A stretch of 64,000 nt of DNA from Dysidea avara (GCF_963678975.1 NC_089277.1:18304757-18368756), one strand, 5' to 3'. Counted from the first letter of the stretch, positions 25,201 through 36,611 are shown. Numbers and translations: made by a program. Notes: generated from the letters alone by a model not told the origin.

Positions 25201-26756
25201 TTGGTACTTGTATGTATACAGAAAACAAGAATTGAGGAGCACAATGCTGTTGTTTTAACACTTGACTATGATGTTGCACAACTAAATGAAACTGTGTCAC
25301 AATTGAAGAGAGAAGGTTTGTAGATTTGTGTTGTTGTGTATTCATACTTTGGCCATGTATATGACACCGCAAGACTAAAGCCTTAGAGACCAAAAGTATG
25401 GCCTTTTAGTATGTAGTGATACCAGTGTTGGGGGTAACGAGTTACGTAATATTATTACTTTTGTAGTAACTAAGTAATGTAACGAAGTAATATTATGCTA
25501 TAAAAGCTAGTAATATAACTCACAAATGTAACGCGTTACCTAAGTAATGAAGTTACTGCAGTGTTTGACATTGCTTCAGTCAGGCAGGTGTTTTTTGGCA
25601 TACTGCAGTACATACAATGCACGCATCATGGACTTACAATGCATCATGGACTTGCCTTTGTCCTCCTTTGTGTTCCGTTCTTTTTTTGCTAACAGCCCAA
25701 GGTGTCGATTCATGGTAGCATGATGGCTTCTCGGCTACATTTGTAACAGGAATCGTCCATATTTTCCATGGAAACTGCAGAGGCGCTTCTACTGTTCTTT
25801 GCTTGTAACGCTGTGTAACAGGCTTGGCATTACTGAAAGCAAGCGTAATGGCCACTTCGATTTAGTAATTGATATTTGGGACACTTGAATCATCTATATT
25901 TTTTGTGGTGACTGGATTGATTGCGGAGGGGCTCCTCCTACTGTTCTTCATTTGTAGCGCTGGTTGAAAGCGAAGCGTAATGGCCACTTCACTTTCCAGT
26001 CAGTAATTGATAGTTGGGACATGTGTTCAGATGAAAACATTAACTCAGGTGCTGTTCTTTCTTATGTCTTATGATGTGGTATGCATGCACTATAAAGGAG
26101 GCGGTTGTATCAATGAACTAATGAAGTACACCTTAGCAATGTTTGGGACCTACTTGACATGGTCACTATAATGGGGTGGTTCTATTAAGGAGGTCATGAA
26201 GTACACCTTAACTCTAGCCACTAAGGTGGTCTTATTAATGAGGTCATGAAGTACTCTTTGGGACATCACAGTAGATTGGCACCACAATCTTCCCTCATGG
26301 TTTCACTGTTTTAAAATGTTATTACACCGTGAAGGCTGTCTACATTTTCTTTTGTGGAAAAATGCACAATGAGGCATTTTTATAATTCTAGATGACCTTA
26401 TCGTACTATTGAGCAGGCCATGTAGTTTCATATGGTCAGGTGCCATGTCACTGACTGACTGTGTATGGTTGTGGAATGGTGGGATGAATGCTCTTTACCG
26501 TCCACTATGTCATTTATTGATCGCTAGAAATAGTAGGTCAGCTATATTGTCTGGCACCCCCGAATAAGTCCCATTTTAACTAATTTAATGGCATCTGTAA
26601 GAGTGATGTTCTTAATTGATTGTGATGTTTGTTTTATTCTTTCTAGTGGAAGGCAAATGGCAGTGTGCTCACTGCACCTTCCTCAACTTCTCACTGTTCA
26701 CGGAGTGCGAGGTCTGCCACTTCAAGAAAGACACTGTACCTGTTTGGAGAACATGA
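22266..26756 (+). CDS. TAB2/TAB3 homologue: CUE, coiled coil and NZF zinc finger
   Basis: Six exons sum to 912 nt (303 aa plus stop) with every junction in phase: 22266-22373, 22630-23047, 23253-23332, 25064-25165, 25222-25315, 26647-26756. The start is MSGEGMTDASFQKAVEEVRR, with an in-frame ATG in a clean context. Residues about 9-50 form a CUE-like helical bundle (V-R-R-I-M-P-N-V, then C-D-G-N-V-E-R-C-V-N-E-L). The middle is polar and disordered. Exons 3-5 give coiled coil (QRRQLEALEK, then LDYDVAQLNETVSQLKRE). The last exon is a RanBP2/NZF finger, WQCAHCTFLNFSLFTECEVC, with four zinc cysteines and the Thr-Phe pair that binds K63-linked ubiquitin in human TAB2/3. TAB2/3 recruit TAK1 to K63 chains in NF-kB and MAPK signalling. 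It is less than half the length of the human proteins (about 690 aa), mainly through a shorter middle. Introns 3 and 5 hold transposons. Confidence 0.88.
24112..24602. mobile_element. MITE with ~70-bp terminal inverted repeats
   Basis: The left arm from GAGCTCATC (24114) with 'acaagggag', 'gtaactccgta' and 'cgaaattcaaacatgg' is mirrored by the right arm ending at 24600. The termini match over about 70 bp with scattered mismatches. No clear target duplication was found. It lies in intron 3 of the TAB2/3-like gene. Confidence 0.75.
25423..25558. mobile_element. hAT-like fragment, CAGTGTTGGG family
   Basis: Left end CAGTGTTGGGGGTAACGAGT followed by GTAACG/CGTTAC words as in the 31218-31718 element. 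The right terminus is missing; no matching 8-bp duplication was found. It adjoins another repeat at 25565. Confidence 0.6.
25565..26060 (-). repeat. diverged copy of the 'S' segment of the composite foldback family, internally duplicated
   Basis: Words such as 'ttttttggcatactgcagtac', 'gtcctcctttgtgt', 'tggtagca(t/c)gatggcttc' and 'gtaatggccacttc' align with 34170-34450 and, reversed, with 62040-62320. A piece of about 130 bp containing 'gtaatggccacttc' is present twice in tandem (about 25785-25875 and 25915-26010). Confidence 0.65.
26085..26270 (+). repeat. three degenerate tandem units
   Basis: A unit with 'actataa(t/a)gg(a/g)g', 'ggttgtatcaat', 'gaggtcatgaagtac(a/t)' recurs near 26090, 26160 and 26220. 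Confidence 0.5.
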
Positions 26757-26902
26757 ATCACAAAGCATTGTCATTTTTTGTATGTAATACTTCACCATGT
26801 TGTATTTAATACTTCACCATGTGTGTGTGTACTTATCACACTTATTTTGGAAGAGCATTCATTTGTTGTCTTGTTATGTAAATTTTGGTTGCTGTACGGT
26901 TC

Positions 26903-26922
26903 GTGTGTGTGTGTGTGTGTGT
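26903..26922 (+). repeat. (GT)n microsatellite
   Basis: About ten GT dinucleotides, just past the 3' end of the TAB2/3-like gene. Confidence 0.85.
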
Positions 26923-27176
26923 TTGTTATGTGTATATTTATTGTCATGCACATTTCTCTGTTGTAACTTTCACTCACTAATGTACATAGACTTTTTAAAA
27001 TTTTATTAGATTGAATTGAGGTTTTGTGTTGCTGGTTTTACGTGGTACAATACTAGATTGTGTGGTTGATTCATAATTATGCATGAAATATGTAATTCGT
27101 AATTAAAAATACGAATTCGACAGCATCATCAGATCTCGGTACTTTAATCATAGTTTTACTGGAGACTACGGCTAGG

Positions 27177-27192
27177 ATGTCTAACGTGGAAG
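27177..27192 (+). CDS. candidate first coding exon (MSNVE, phase 1 out)
   Basis: ATGTCTAACGTGGAAG is followed by a consensus donor GTATGT. Its phase fits the phase-1 acceptor of the kinase exon at 36612, which would give MSNVEG-FSIVSS. The intron would be about 9.4 kb and transposon-filled, so this is only a candidate; it may equally be chance or the start of an unseen gene. Confidence 0.25.
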
Positions 27193-28332
27193 GTATGTAT
27201 TATTTGTGCAACACACAAACGTTAAATGTTGCTGTCGTTGTCACGACTAGTGAGCGTAGCCGCTGCCGTGATAGGTTTTGAATCTATGGATCAGCTCATG
27301 CATGCGCTATGCAGAGATAACAGTTGTTTTACTGGCCCCGAGGTGTTTTATTGCATGTATGGATATACCAAATAGTATTAGACGAGGTAACTCATGTGAC
27401 AGCGCGCAGTATCCTGCCCGGCCCACCCACATGCATATTGAAAGTGAAATGCACATATTACACCGTACAATTACGCCACTGAGCTAATTTTTTTCTCTGT
27501 GAATGCTATCCCACTAGGGACCTGTGAGAAGGCTTAAAGCCTGTGAGTGCAGGGAGTCAGAAACATGTAACTGAAGCATGAAGAATGCTTTGTCTACAGT
27601 AATACCATAGATCCTTTATATATAATACAGATGGTGTGCATATGATGAGACAGAGAGGGTAGCTGAGGAGATCTAGAAGCAGGCAAACCTAGTGTTCAAG
27701 CAAGCTGCAATCTATGGTTCATGCTAGTGTTTGCACGTGGCAATATAGGTGAACACGGACAAACATAAATTCACACCACAACAAACTGCTGTGCACATGG
27801 TATTGCCCAAGGGGTAGCCAACGTATTGGGACTCTCGTACACTATCTGAGAAATCCAATTATAAATCCATGAAATATTTATTGAAATAGTACAGAAATAC
27901 GTTTTGAAATACTTAAATATTGGGACTCTTGTACACAATTTAGAAGTTTACGTGGGCGGCTGGCGACCCCTCGGTATTGCCACTCATTGCAATTATTGTT
28001 ACGTGCTACTATTAAGTGATGGTCTTGCTGATCAATGCTCTTTAATTGTTCAGGAGCCATTCTACTGGTTCATTGGTTGATGGATCTCTTGTGGGCTTGG
28101 CTGCTCTGGTGTAACACTATACATTATTAGTGCAGGCAAGATTGAGGTGCTTCAAAGAGAATTTGTGTAATGTTTAATAGTCTATCATACTATACAACAG
28201 CCACTGGCTGGGGCTGATGGATTTTCAGATAGCAATTATAAAACTTGATTCTTCAGTCCTAGTTGTAATGCACCTATCAATATATTGCCTCAGGGATTTA
28301 CACAGGAAATTGGCACAATATTGTTGCCTAAC
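27193..28332. other. non-coding stretch
   Basis: No exon is supported. A short unit 'attgggactct(c/t)gtacac' is repeated at 27827 and 27920. Confidence 0.35.
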
Positions 28333-28665
28333 CCAAGGGCGGATTTATAGGGGGTGCATGGGGGCCTCATCAAATATTTTATTATGTACTATAGCTAGAA
28401 AGATAGTAGAAGCTACAGTACATGTACATGCAGTTGCATCTAAAGCATACATGGGAAATGAAAACATGGAAAGATCTAGAGTGAGAAGAGCTAATCTCTT
28501 CTAGGGATCAACAAGAGGGGTAAAACTGCTAAGCATTGAAATACTATAACAACTACTCTAATAGAACATCCATCATTAAGAACAAAGACCAACTCCTAGA
28601 TCCCTTAAACTTCAACTTTGAACTCAGACTATGCATATACTGCAGCATTTATGATGTTGTGCCTT
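28333..28665 (+). mobile_element. hAT-like remnant, CAAGGGYGGATTTA family
   Basis: Starts CAAGGGCGGATTTATAGGGG and aligns with the first part of the larger element at 50725 (shared 'agaagct.agtacatg', 'ggaaagat', 'tagctaatctt', CTCTAATAGAACA, 'gcagcatttatg'). The right end is missing. Confidence 0.6.
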
Positions 28666-29456
28666 TATATGAAACCCACCACTACTAGGAAATAATGATT
28701 TCACTTGGCTCAGAATGCTTATTTAAATCAAAACATTTGTCAACTTTTACCGTACACTATAAAAATCCGTAAAATATACGTGAAAATGACACCGTCTAAT
28801 AAACACAGCACCATAACTTCCGCATACTTTAATTTACAGAGATCTGGTCCTCTTTTTCAGCTTGGTTTAAATGATTTAGAACCAGGGTTAGCTCTATGGG
28901 CTATTCATTCCATACTGGTGGGCAGGTCCATTGTTTTCTGTCCTGTAGTGTTGGCATCATCAGTATTCCACATTAAACAACAGCTCTTTTACACTTAACA
29001 GCTTATACATCAATGCCTCCATCTGGGAATGAGTCTGTAGTTTGCTGTTTTCTAATCACTTTATGAGGTGAGGATAGGGAAATGGCAAAAGCAATGTTTC
29101 CTTCTGCGAGCAGTTTTTGACATTGCCTATAATACAAACAAATAGAGGTAGACATAAATACGAAACATATTTAGTGGCTTAACATACCCTGTGAAGATTA
29201 TATCCAAGTGTTTCAGCACAAGAGGTTGTACACGAGGCGAATTAGCTAGGTGATGCTAACTTTGGAAACTGCTGTAAAATCCTGAATATCATGGTGCCAT
29301 TTTTTGCTGATAATTGATGTGTGCTGATAATTTGTAACTTACACTAGGTACAGTGTGTTACAGAGTTTGGGTCATTACTCCAAAAATATGTAACTCATTA
29401 CAATATAAATATTCAGTTATGAACATAAGCAGCAAATTACATTGAGGGCAGTATAT
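28666..29456. other. non-coding stretch
   Basis: A 97-residue open frame at 28705-28998 has no recognisable domain and no splice context; it is left uncalled. Confidence 0.35.
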
Positions 29457-29464
29457 AGCTAATC

Positions 29465-29877
29465 TAGAGCTGAGCGGTAGTGGCAATTAATCGAATATTG
29501 TGATAGCTAGTAACAATCGTGATATTAATAGTATACTATCGTGCTATCACGATTACTTATCCATATCTGTGCTTGGTCAAAAATATGGATAGCAAAAGCA
29601 AATTTGATAATGTTGAAGTTCAGAAAACTGTAAAAGACCAGTGGCTTGAGCATGGACAACAAAGATGACAACTGTAATATTGACAGATAACAATTTTTAG
29701 TGGAGTGTTAGAAAAGCAGATGTGTGGTGTGTGCATAATTGGAGTATTCAAGTGTTTGTATACGTGAAGTTGAGTGTCTTTAATAACTGCTAGTATCTAT
29801 CATGATACTATTGTTATTGTGATATAAAAGTTACTATCAAATCGTGATTATGATAGTTGTACTATCGCTCAGCTCTA
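29465..29877. mobile_element. non-autonomous hAT-like element, family TAGAGCTGAGCGGTAGT
   Basis: Ends TAGAGCTGAGCGGTAGT and ACTATCGCTCAGCTCTA (near-perfect complements) with a perfect 8-bp duplication AGCTAATC (29457-29464, 29878-29885). Subterminal ATCGTGATA/TATCACGAT words repeat in both orientations. Confidence 0.93.
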
Positions 29878-29885
29878 AGCTAATC

Positions 29886-30697
29886 TTACTTATTATATTT
29901 GCCCGTTACTAGCTAGAAAGTACATCCAACCTTCTAAATATAAGCTTCCAGCCTACAACTGTAAGTTACATGAGCAAGCTGAGACACACGTTTCTCTGGT
30001 GCAGTTCAGCCACGAAAACATTTTTGTTGTTGCAGCCTCAAGGCCACTCCCCATACACTATCACTCTTTGTTCATGCCTACAATTCTGTTTCCAGTGCTG
30101 TCAGAGCACAAAATTAAACCAATCACATGCTGGATACAATGCGTAATTAAAAAATAATCCGTTACAATTTCCAGAAGTAATCTCCATATAATACTGTTAC
30201 TCTGGTATATTACTTTTTACTGCAAAATTAAAAATATTATGTAATTTGTAACACATTACTCCCAACTCTTTTGGTTTATCATGTAAGAATGGAACTGTCT
30301 GTACAAAATGTATAAGTGTTAGTCTTGTGAAAGCACCCTGTTTCTTCACATAGTGCTAATAAATCAGAGAATACCAGCACTGCTCATAATATTATGTAAA
30401 TTATGTTTTATAGAGTTGTGACTTGCACCATTACATTCCTCCATGAACGGCTAATCCATTACTTGTCTTATACACACGCCATCAGGGTAAAAGGTATTTA
30501 TTTATGACACTCTACAAGAACATTCAACTATATACTAAAAGGTGGTCGTTTTGGTTGGTGCCTATGTAACAGATATAGTTTAAACTGTTTATGAAATAAT
30601 TTGGTTTCTGGTGTTTAGATGGCTATCATCTCACCGTAATATTTATGAAAAAGTTTCCATACATTCAGTCATTATGCTTGGTATAATATATCGATGC
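29886..30697. other. non-coding stretch with CAGTGTTGGG-family scraps
   Basis: The segments 29341-29410 and 30130-30270 contain 'gttac', 'gtaatctcc', 'cattactcccaac' words of the CAGTGTTGGG family without intact ends. No exon. Confidence 0.35.
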
Positions 30698-30848
30698 AAA
30701 ACAGCAAAGCTGTATAAAAAGGGTGTGGCCTTCAAAAAGCCTGGGTGAAAAAGTTGAGGTGGTGGCTACAATGATGTTGATGATAATAAATTTTAATAAT
30801 GCACATTTTTGAAGGCCTCACCCTTTTTAATACAGCTTGGCTGTTTTT
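30698..30848. mobile_element. foldback MITE, CAGCCAAGCTGT family (short copy)
   Basis: Arms 'aaacagcaaagctgtataaaaaggg' and its complement 'ccctttttaatacagcttggctgttt'. It matches parts of the longer copies at 46976-47330 and 63351-63630, with the central arm sequence deleted. Confidence 0.8.
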
Positions 30849-31217
30849 ACTTCAAGTCTTTGTATTTTAAATATATACCACAAAGTTAACCATAAACTGG
30901 CTTTGAGGTTTGTTTTTACACAAATCATTGTTCTTCTTACCTACAGATACAATGATGATGATATAAGACAAAATTGTTAATTAGAAAATGGTATGCATAA
31001 TATGCTTTGATCTTTGGAGGATAATGAGGTCTTTAAAATCCAATAAGAGACCTGCTGGCAGGTTCTTAAAATGGTTAGAGACCTGCTAGCAGAAAGACCT
31101 CAAGCCATCACAAATCTCACTTTCGATCATTGATTTGCAATGCTCCCTCCAAGCATATTCAGGGCTGATGGCCTGCAATGGGCGACCAGTCACCCAGGCC
31201 AACGTGTGGTTAACCAC

Positions 31218-31718
31218 CAGTGTTGGGCAAGTTACTTTGTAAAAGTAACTAGTTACATATTACATATTACTTGCAACTGAACTATTTAGTTACAGTTACA
31301 TATTACCCATAAAATAAAGTAACAATAATAATATTACATATTATATTACTTTGTGTCCACAGCCTTAAACTGTCACGCGTGAAACTACCACTTTATCACA
31401 TGACATGATTGCGTTGTTGGGCAAATCTTGGCTATAAGTAAGAAACTGGTGAATAAGCTTCATTCAGTAGCTTCGTTACTTCGTTTTGGCTAGGTGTTAC
31501 TCAGAGGTTAACTAACGAGAGTAGTAACTTCGTTACTTGTAGTAATAATAATATGTAATATTAGACTCGTTACAGTAACTATAGTACTTAGGTAACGCGT
31601 TACATTTGTAAGTAAAGTAAATTGAGTTATATTACCCATTTTTCTAGCGTATTTCGTTATATTACTTAGTTACCATGAAAGTAATAATTTTACGTGACGC
31701 GCGTTACTCCCAACACTG
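31218..31718. mobile_element. non-autonomous hAT-like element, family CAGTGTTGGG
   Basis: Ends CAGTGTTGGGCAAGTTACTT and GCGTTACTCCCAACACTG; perfect 8-bp duplication TTAACCAC (31210-31217, 31719-31726). 501 bp, filled with GTTACATATTACA/AGTAAC words; no transposase. Confidence 0.95.
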
Positions 31719-31950
31719 TTAACCACTCTATTCATTTTATAGGCATGCGTACAACAATTCGATTATGGAATCTAACGTTGTACGTACGTTTGTTACGATG
31801 AATGGAGAAGTCCAGAAATATCACGGAAAATTCTGTTTAGTGCCCATCTGTTTCTAGAGTGTTTTAAGGCTGTTTTTGTCTTCTGAACAATGGATGGACT
31901 TTACTAAAGACCTAAATGGGTAAGCTTCCTTGTAGAATCGTTATTTTTTG

Positions 31951-32136
31951 CTACGTGTAATGTGGGTAGGGTCCATATTCGAAACCGTGTCGGCTGTTCT
32001 TCGTACTACTGTGGTGCCACTGAAGGCACAACTCGTTCCCATCGTATAAATCCACACAAGCTGCTTTTTGACACACGTGTTCTTTATACTGCTGTGAGCA
32101 CTGGCTACCGCTAACTTGAGCGACCTTATTGATCAT
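31951..32136 (-). CDS. hypothetical exon, Cys/His-containing
   Basis: A reverse frame from ATG at 32136 has balanced codon use and higher GC than its surroundings: MINKVAQVSGSQCSQQYKEH, then several spaced Cys and His, ending GFEYGPYPHYT before a stop at 31951. A GTAGCA donor is possible just before the stop. No downstream exon on this strand was found between 27 and 31.9 kb and no domain is recognised. It may be a gene fragment. Confidence 0.25.
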   Translation of the reverse strand: MINKVAQVSGSQCSQQYKEHVCQKAACVDLYDGNELCLQWHHSSTKNSRHGFEYGPYPHYT

Positions 32137-32376
32137 TGCCGTTCCAGCTGTGTTGGATCCAAGTCTACGGCTTGTGAACTTGTGAAAGGAAGCAATGCGA
32201 ACTTTGATTTTTTTTCAGCACTTTGACAAAAGCACGTTCAGTCTTCCATGATTATTACATTGCCGGTGTGACGATGTCAGTACAACATATGACCCAATCC
32301 CATAATGACTCCACCTATATGCCCATATAAAAATAATGCTGATACATTTTCTAAGTCAGTCAGAGACTACGCCCTC

Positions 32377-32411
32377 GGATCTTCGTGGATTTTAAAAACC
32401 CACGAAGATCC
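32377..32411. repeat. perfect short hairpin GGATCTTCGTGG
   Basis: GGATCTTCGTGG...CCACGAAGATCC arms around an AT-rich loop. Function unknown; it may be a MITE relic. Confidence 0.6.
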
Positions 32412-33477
32412 TCATGCTAGGTCTCTAACCTACACCTAGTGCTCTACCAACACAGAAAAAATAATACCTACTGATCTGATACCAAAGCCAAAGGATCTAT
32501 GTTAATATTTGCTCTATAATTTTGTGCTTGCTTGTTCATGGTTATATTATAGTGCCTGTATTTATAAGTGTTTTATAACAAAGTAAATTCCTTCAAGTTA
32601 AGTATACATAATTGTGCTATTTGTGTACTAGAATTTTGCAGTGACTGTTCTATTAGAGTATCTTGATTTTTAACAAAACAAATCCTGCGCCTTTTATGCT
32701 AGAATACAATTTTTCCAGCCTGTTGTCACAAGTTTTACTAGCATAGCACTTATTATGATGATGGCGATTGTCGCGAGTAGGTCTTAATAGTAGTGTACTA
32801 CCCTGCCGATCTGTACCAAAATGGCTGTAATATTGGCTTTGATTCAATGGAATACTAGAGAAGTTACAATGGTGTTGTATTGCAGAGCTTATTGATTACT
32901 TTTGTAATTCTCTAATAGAAGGCACATTGTTTTCAAGGATTTCTAATAGAACACACATAGAATGTTCTAGAACAATCTAGATTTTCCATTGGTAGATCTA
33001 TGAATTTATGAACTTTTACTATTGTTAGCAGTTATAAAGTAGAGAGGAACAGCTGTGATAGCACTGGCTCAGTGGTTAAAGATTTGGGTGCTCAGTATGG
33101 AGGAATGCTGGTAAGCTTTTCCCCCTGACATTTTTCATGCACCTTTTTTTACCCGCAGTGATTGTTCTATTAGAGTATTTTGACCTCGCGATTTACAGTT
33201 GTTTGGTTTTTACCTTGTAACTCTACAGCTATCAATGTGATTTCTTTTAAAGGTTTGAGCTATGATGGTTAACCTATACACATACTGATTTTCAAGTTAT
33301 TCCCATAAGTGGTTTACCCTGTAGGCATGACAAGTCAGCCTTTTTTTAATGCAAATAATCTTCCATATCTCTGTGACTGTTAATCAGATTTACACCAAAC
33401 TTAGTATGTGATTGTGCTGCAATACACTCTTAAAGTGTACCAAAACTCAAGAAAATCAAGCTAGGCGTTTGCATCAT
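32412..33477. other. non-coding stretch with dispersed motifs
   Basis: It contains CTATTAGAG motif copies at 32641, 32911-32953 and 33159. There is an A-box-like TGGCTCAGTGGTTAAAG (33066-33082) without a B box, a decayed SINE head. Sequence 33355-33470 ('accaaacttagtatgtga', 'taccaaaactcaa') may be part of the composite element that starts at 33478. Confidence 0.4.
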
Positions 33478-35635
33478 ACAGTACGATAGTACTGTATAGT
33501 AGGGACCAAAAAGAAGTGGGCATGGCCCATGAAAAACATCACCAGCCTCACTTTTCCCTGACGACGATGAAGCAGTATTGGTTAGATAAAACTAAGCCCA
33601 AACAAGCCTTCAGATCGACTTAAAATGCTCTCAACAAGTTGCTATGAATTTTTTTATAAAAAAATTATTAAACGGAATTTCTACTTGAGTAACTGACTGA
33701 GTAACTGACTGATTCAGGTGTCCTACAGACCTTCAGCACTTGTGCTGTAAAGCATTATTAAATAAATAAACTAGTGTCCAACTTGGGGTACTTAGAGAAA
33801 ATGAGTTACTCTCTAGAATTCCTATGGATATAATTACATGAAAATGACAAGGAGAAAACATCCTGACCACCTGGTAGACTCCTGTAAGCATTTGAGCGTA
33901 AATCGGATGGCTGCAGGTTCAAGGCTACCTAGGTCCAGTCATGGATTTTTTCTCCTTTCTCCAACTTTTCAAACACATCTTAAGTAGCTAAAGTCTTTGA
34001 GCAGGCTGTAGGACCAGGTGTCCTACAGACCTTCAGCACTTGTGCTGTAAAGCATTATTAAATAAAAAAAATTAAATAGATTGATGCCTTCAGACAATTA
34101 TAATGGCTAAGGCTACGGGCTTGATTTTTTCACTGTTCGAGGTCGCTTCGGCCCAAGAGGTGCCTTTTGGCATACCACAATACGTATAATGCATTCTTCA
34201 TAGACTTACCAGTGTCCTCCTTTGTAATCTTTTCTGACAGCGGAAAGTGTCAATTTGGCGGTAGCACGTGATGGCTTCCCTTCATAATGGAAATCATCCA
34301 TATTTTTCATAGTAGCTAGTTTGATTCCAGAGGTGCTTTTTGAACAGTTCTTGATTCGTAATGCTGTATAACGGGTTGAACATAGTTGACAATGAAGCAT
34401 AAGCATAATGGATACTTCGCTTTTCAGATGATAATTGATAGCTGGGGAGTGCAGCGCCATTTCTTTCTTTTGATGTGTTATGCGTGGGTTCACCAGTCAA
34501 TAATTTTTACCAAAAAAAGTTAACAAACAAGTACACAAAAAATTTTGGAATTTTCAACTAGAGTAGGGACCATCGATAAAAAGTACTGAAACAAGCTGGA
34601 GTAGTGCATGATATCAAATCACAGTAAAACAATGAGAAGTGATATATCCCTACTGTGTATGGTATCTTGAGCACAGTCGGGATATAACACTTCTTAAACC
34701 CCAGTGCGTGGGAGTATCAAAGTGCCGCTGGGTTATAACTACCATACAGCTAGACAGAGCGGCGCTGCTACTGTACGATATATTAGTTATCACCCAGTGA
34801 TAACTAACTTATCACCCTGTTGCAGAGCCACTCAGTCTCTTTCGTGACATCATAATAACCGCGAATGGCATTGTTTACCAATGGAACAAAGAGCCAAATA
34901 AGGAAATATTGATACAAAACACACCAATACATTACTTAAAACTACCTAAATCTTACAAGAAAACTGTTAATCCTTTACACAATAACACTACAAGTTACCA
35001 ATACCGTGATAGCTAGTTTAACAAATGTCAAGAATAGTCCGTGACGATTTTCGCTCCAGCAATCACTCCCAACGGTCACTATGGTGAAGAACTAACTTCC
35101 TCTAGCTTCATCGTTCTATCTTGGACTATGGTAGCCACTTGTTGGTCTTTATTTTTCTCTTGCACACCACGCGACACCGCCATACCAATTTCTGACGAAG
35201 GCGAATCGTACCTGGAACCGCTGCTTCATAACACCGCCCTTCGCTACAGTTTGTAGGCAGTATGTAAGGTCTCTCTTGTAGCTACGAAGTAGAATCTCCA
35301 CACAATTCGGACGAAATCTTGAGCACAGTGACAGGAACTCAAACAGGAACTTAATTTACTATCCGTAAACTTCTGCGCACTCCCGCACACTGGGATATAA
35401 AACAGTTATATCCCGTATACTCGGATGATATCATTGTTATTACACTCGTCCTCGGCTCCGCCTCGGACTCGTGTAATAACAATGATATCACCCTTGTACC
35501 GGGATATAACTATAACTTATTGTTTTACTGCGATTTAATATCATGCACTACTCCAGCTTGTTTCAGTACTTTTTATCAATGTGCTATGGTCCCTACTCTA
35601 GTTGAAATTCCAAATTTCTTTTGTACTTGTTTTAT
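33478..35635 (-). mobile_element. composite foldback element, copy A (with SINE insertion)
   Basis: It has two parts. The 'S' part (33478-34500) starts with the palindromic terminus GTACGATAGTACTGTATAGT. The foldback part (34522-35635) has ~110-bp arms (left 'ttggaattttcaactagagtaggg...gtactgaaacaagctggagtagtgca', right its complement at 35520-35632). Copy B at 61652-62640 has the same two parts in the opposite orientation and lacks the SINE. The foldback core holds a second palindrome, 'gatatcattgttattacac..' at 35428-35488. The ORF at 35041-35256 has no domain. No transposase is present. Confidence 0.8.
33715..34075 (+). mobile_element. tRNA-derived SINE inserted in the composite element
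   Basis: A B-box-like GCAGGTTCAAGGCTACC (33915-33931) is preceded by a degenerate A-box region. The 3' tail 'tcctacagaccttcagcact...aagcattattaaataaa' ends in A/T-rich repeats. The same ~50-base tail also stands at the left border (33716-33770), giving a tail-SINE-tail arrangement. Copy B of the host lacks all of this. A tail-only copy is at 49604-49670. Confidence 0.75.
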
Positions 35636-35867
35636 AATGGCTTTTGTAAAGTGTGCAAAAAGAATAATCTAAGCCCCCTGAGTCCCTTAAATGAAGAAAA
35701 AATGAAGAAATTAAGCCAAATTTTGAAGTTCATATTTCACAATTGTGGTATGTGGGGTGCTGAAGGTTGAGGGTATTTTCAGTATAAAAATGATTCCAAT
35801 TCAAGAAGGGAGCATGGAGCTACATATGCATGAAAATTGTGTTTTGTTTCTTCCTGTAAATACACTC

Positions 35868-35932
35868 ACGGTGTGGCGTGCTGGCTTTCTTGGCAGCATG
35901 ACACACTACTGTGTGTCTTGATGCACAGATTA
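35868..35932 (-). repeat. copy of the 'AAGACACAC...GTGTGTC' dispersed unit
   Basis: Reverse complement matches 42178-42236 almost throughout ('cacggtgtggcgtgc', 'ttcttgg', 'acacactac.gtgtgtcttgat'); a more diverged copy is at 17444-17505. Confidence 0.65.
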
Positions 35933-35935
35933 TTA

Positions 35936-36611
35936 ATCCCACACATGCTTGATGTGACTGTCTCAGCAAATCCCAACTTGTTCACACAACTTTAATTTTT
36001 TTTCAGCATTATCTGCAATGTCCAAGGAATGGATCACCAAAGTTTCAGTTTTGTGGTGAGCAGTTTTGGAATTATAGTACTAGACAGTAATAAGAGCAAG
36101 GAAATTGATTTGTACAGCAACTTCCGTCTGCATTAGTCTGCAACTAACATTCGCAGCCATAACTTCCGTCTGCATTAGTCTATAACATTATAATTTGGCT
36201 TAAAATGTTCACCATGGATTAGTAAATCAACCAAGGTATAGTGTTAACCCTGTAGTCACTTACACATATGGGTATGAAGATGGTTTAGTTGAAGAAATGA
36301 CAGCAATCTTGTTTACGTTTACTGCATAGTAAACAAACGTATGTGACATGCATACTATTGGGGTTACAGAAACAAAACAAAGATTTTCGAATTCTCCATT
36401 AGCAGGCAAATAAGATGGTGTTTAGTTTTAATTGATTTGAGTCTTCCTTCTCTAAGTAATGGCCTGATAAAAACTTGTGTGTTTTTTCTTTGTAGCATGT
36501 GCAATTTTGTGATTTTTAAGAAATTTCGTTTTTCTCAAACGCATGCTCAAGTTGAGTTTTTGCTGCAATGGTCACATATAGTAAAGTAGTATGGCATTTT
36601 TTTCTATATAG
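35936..36611. other. non-coding stretch upstream of the kinase exon
   Basis: It contains a 20-base direct repeat ACTTCCGTCTGCATTAGTCT (36120 and 36163) and a repeat related to 9178-9295. A phase-compatible first exon for the kinase was not found here. Confidence 0.35.

Noticed and set aside
26588-27009. Several open frames next to the last TAB2/3-like exon
   Set aside because: They are other-frame readings of the NZF exon and of the GT microsatellite (Cys/Val or Thr/His runs).
31890-31920. Forward first exon MDFTKDLN with GTAAGC donor
   Set aside because: Only the second ATG is open, its phase 2 does not fit the kinase acceptor, and no other forward exon follows.
33061-33120. tRNA gene
   Set aside because: Has an A-box-like TGGCTCAGTGGTTAAAG but no B box and no closing acceptor stem; a decayed SINE head is more likely.
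36036-36076. First exon for the kinase (ATGTCCAAGGAATGG...)
   Set aside because: It ends in phase 2 at its GTGAGC donor, whereas the acceptor at 36611 needs phase 1, and the bases belong to a repeat also present near 9178.
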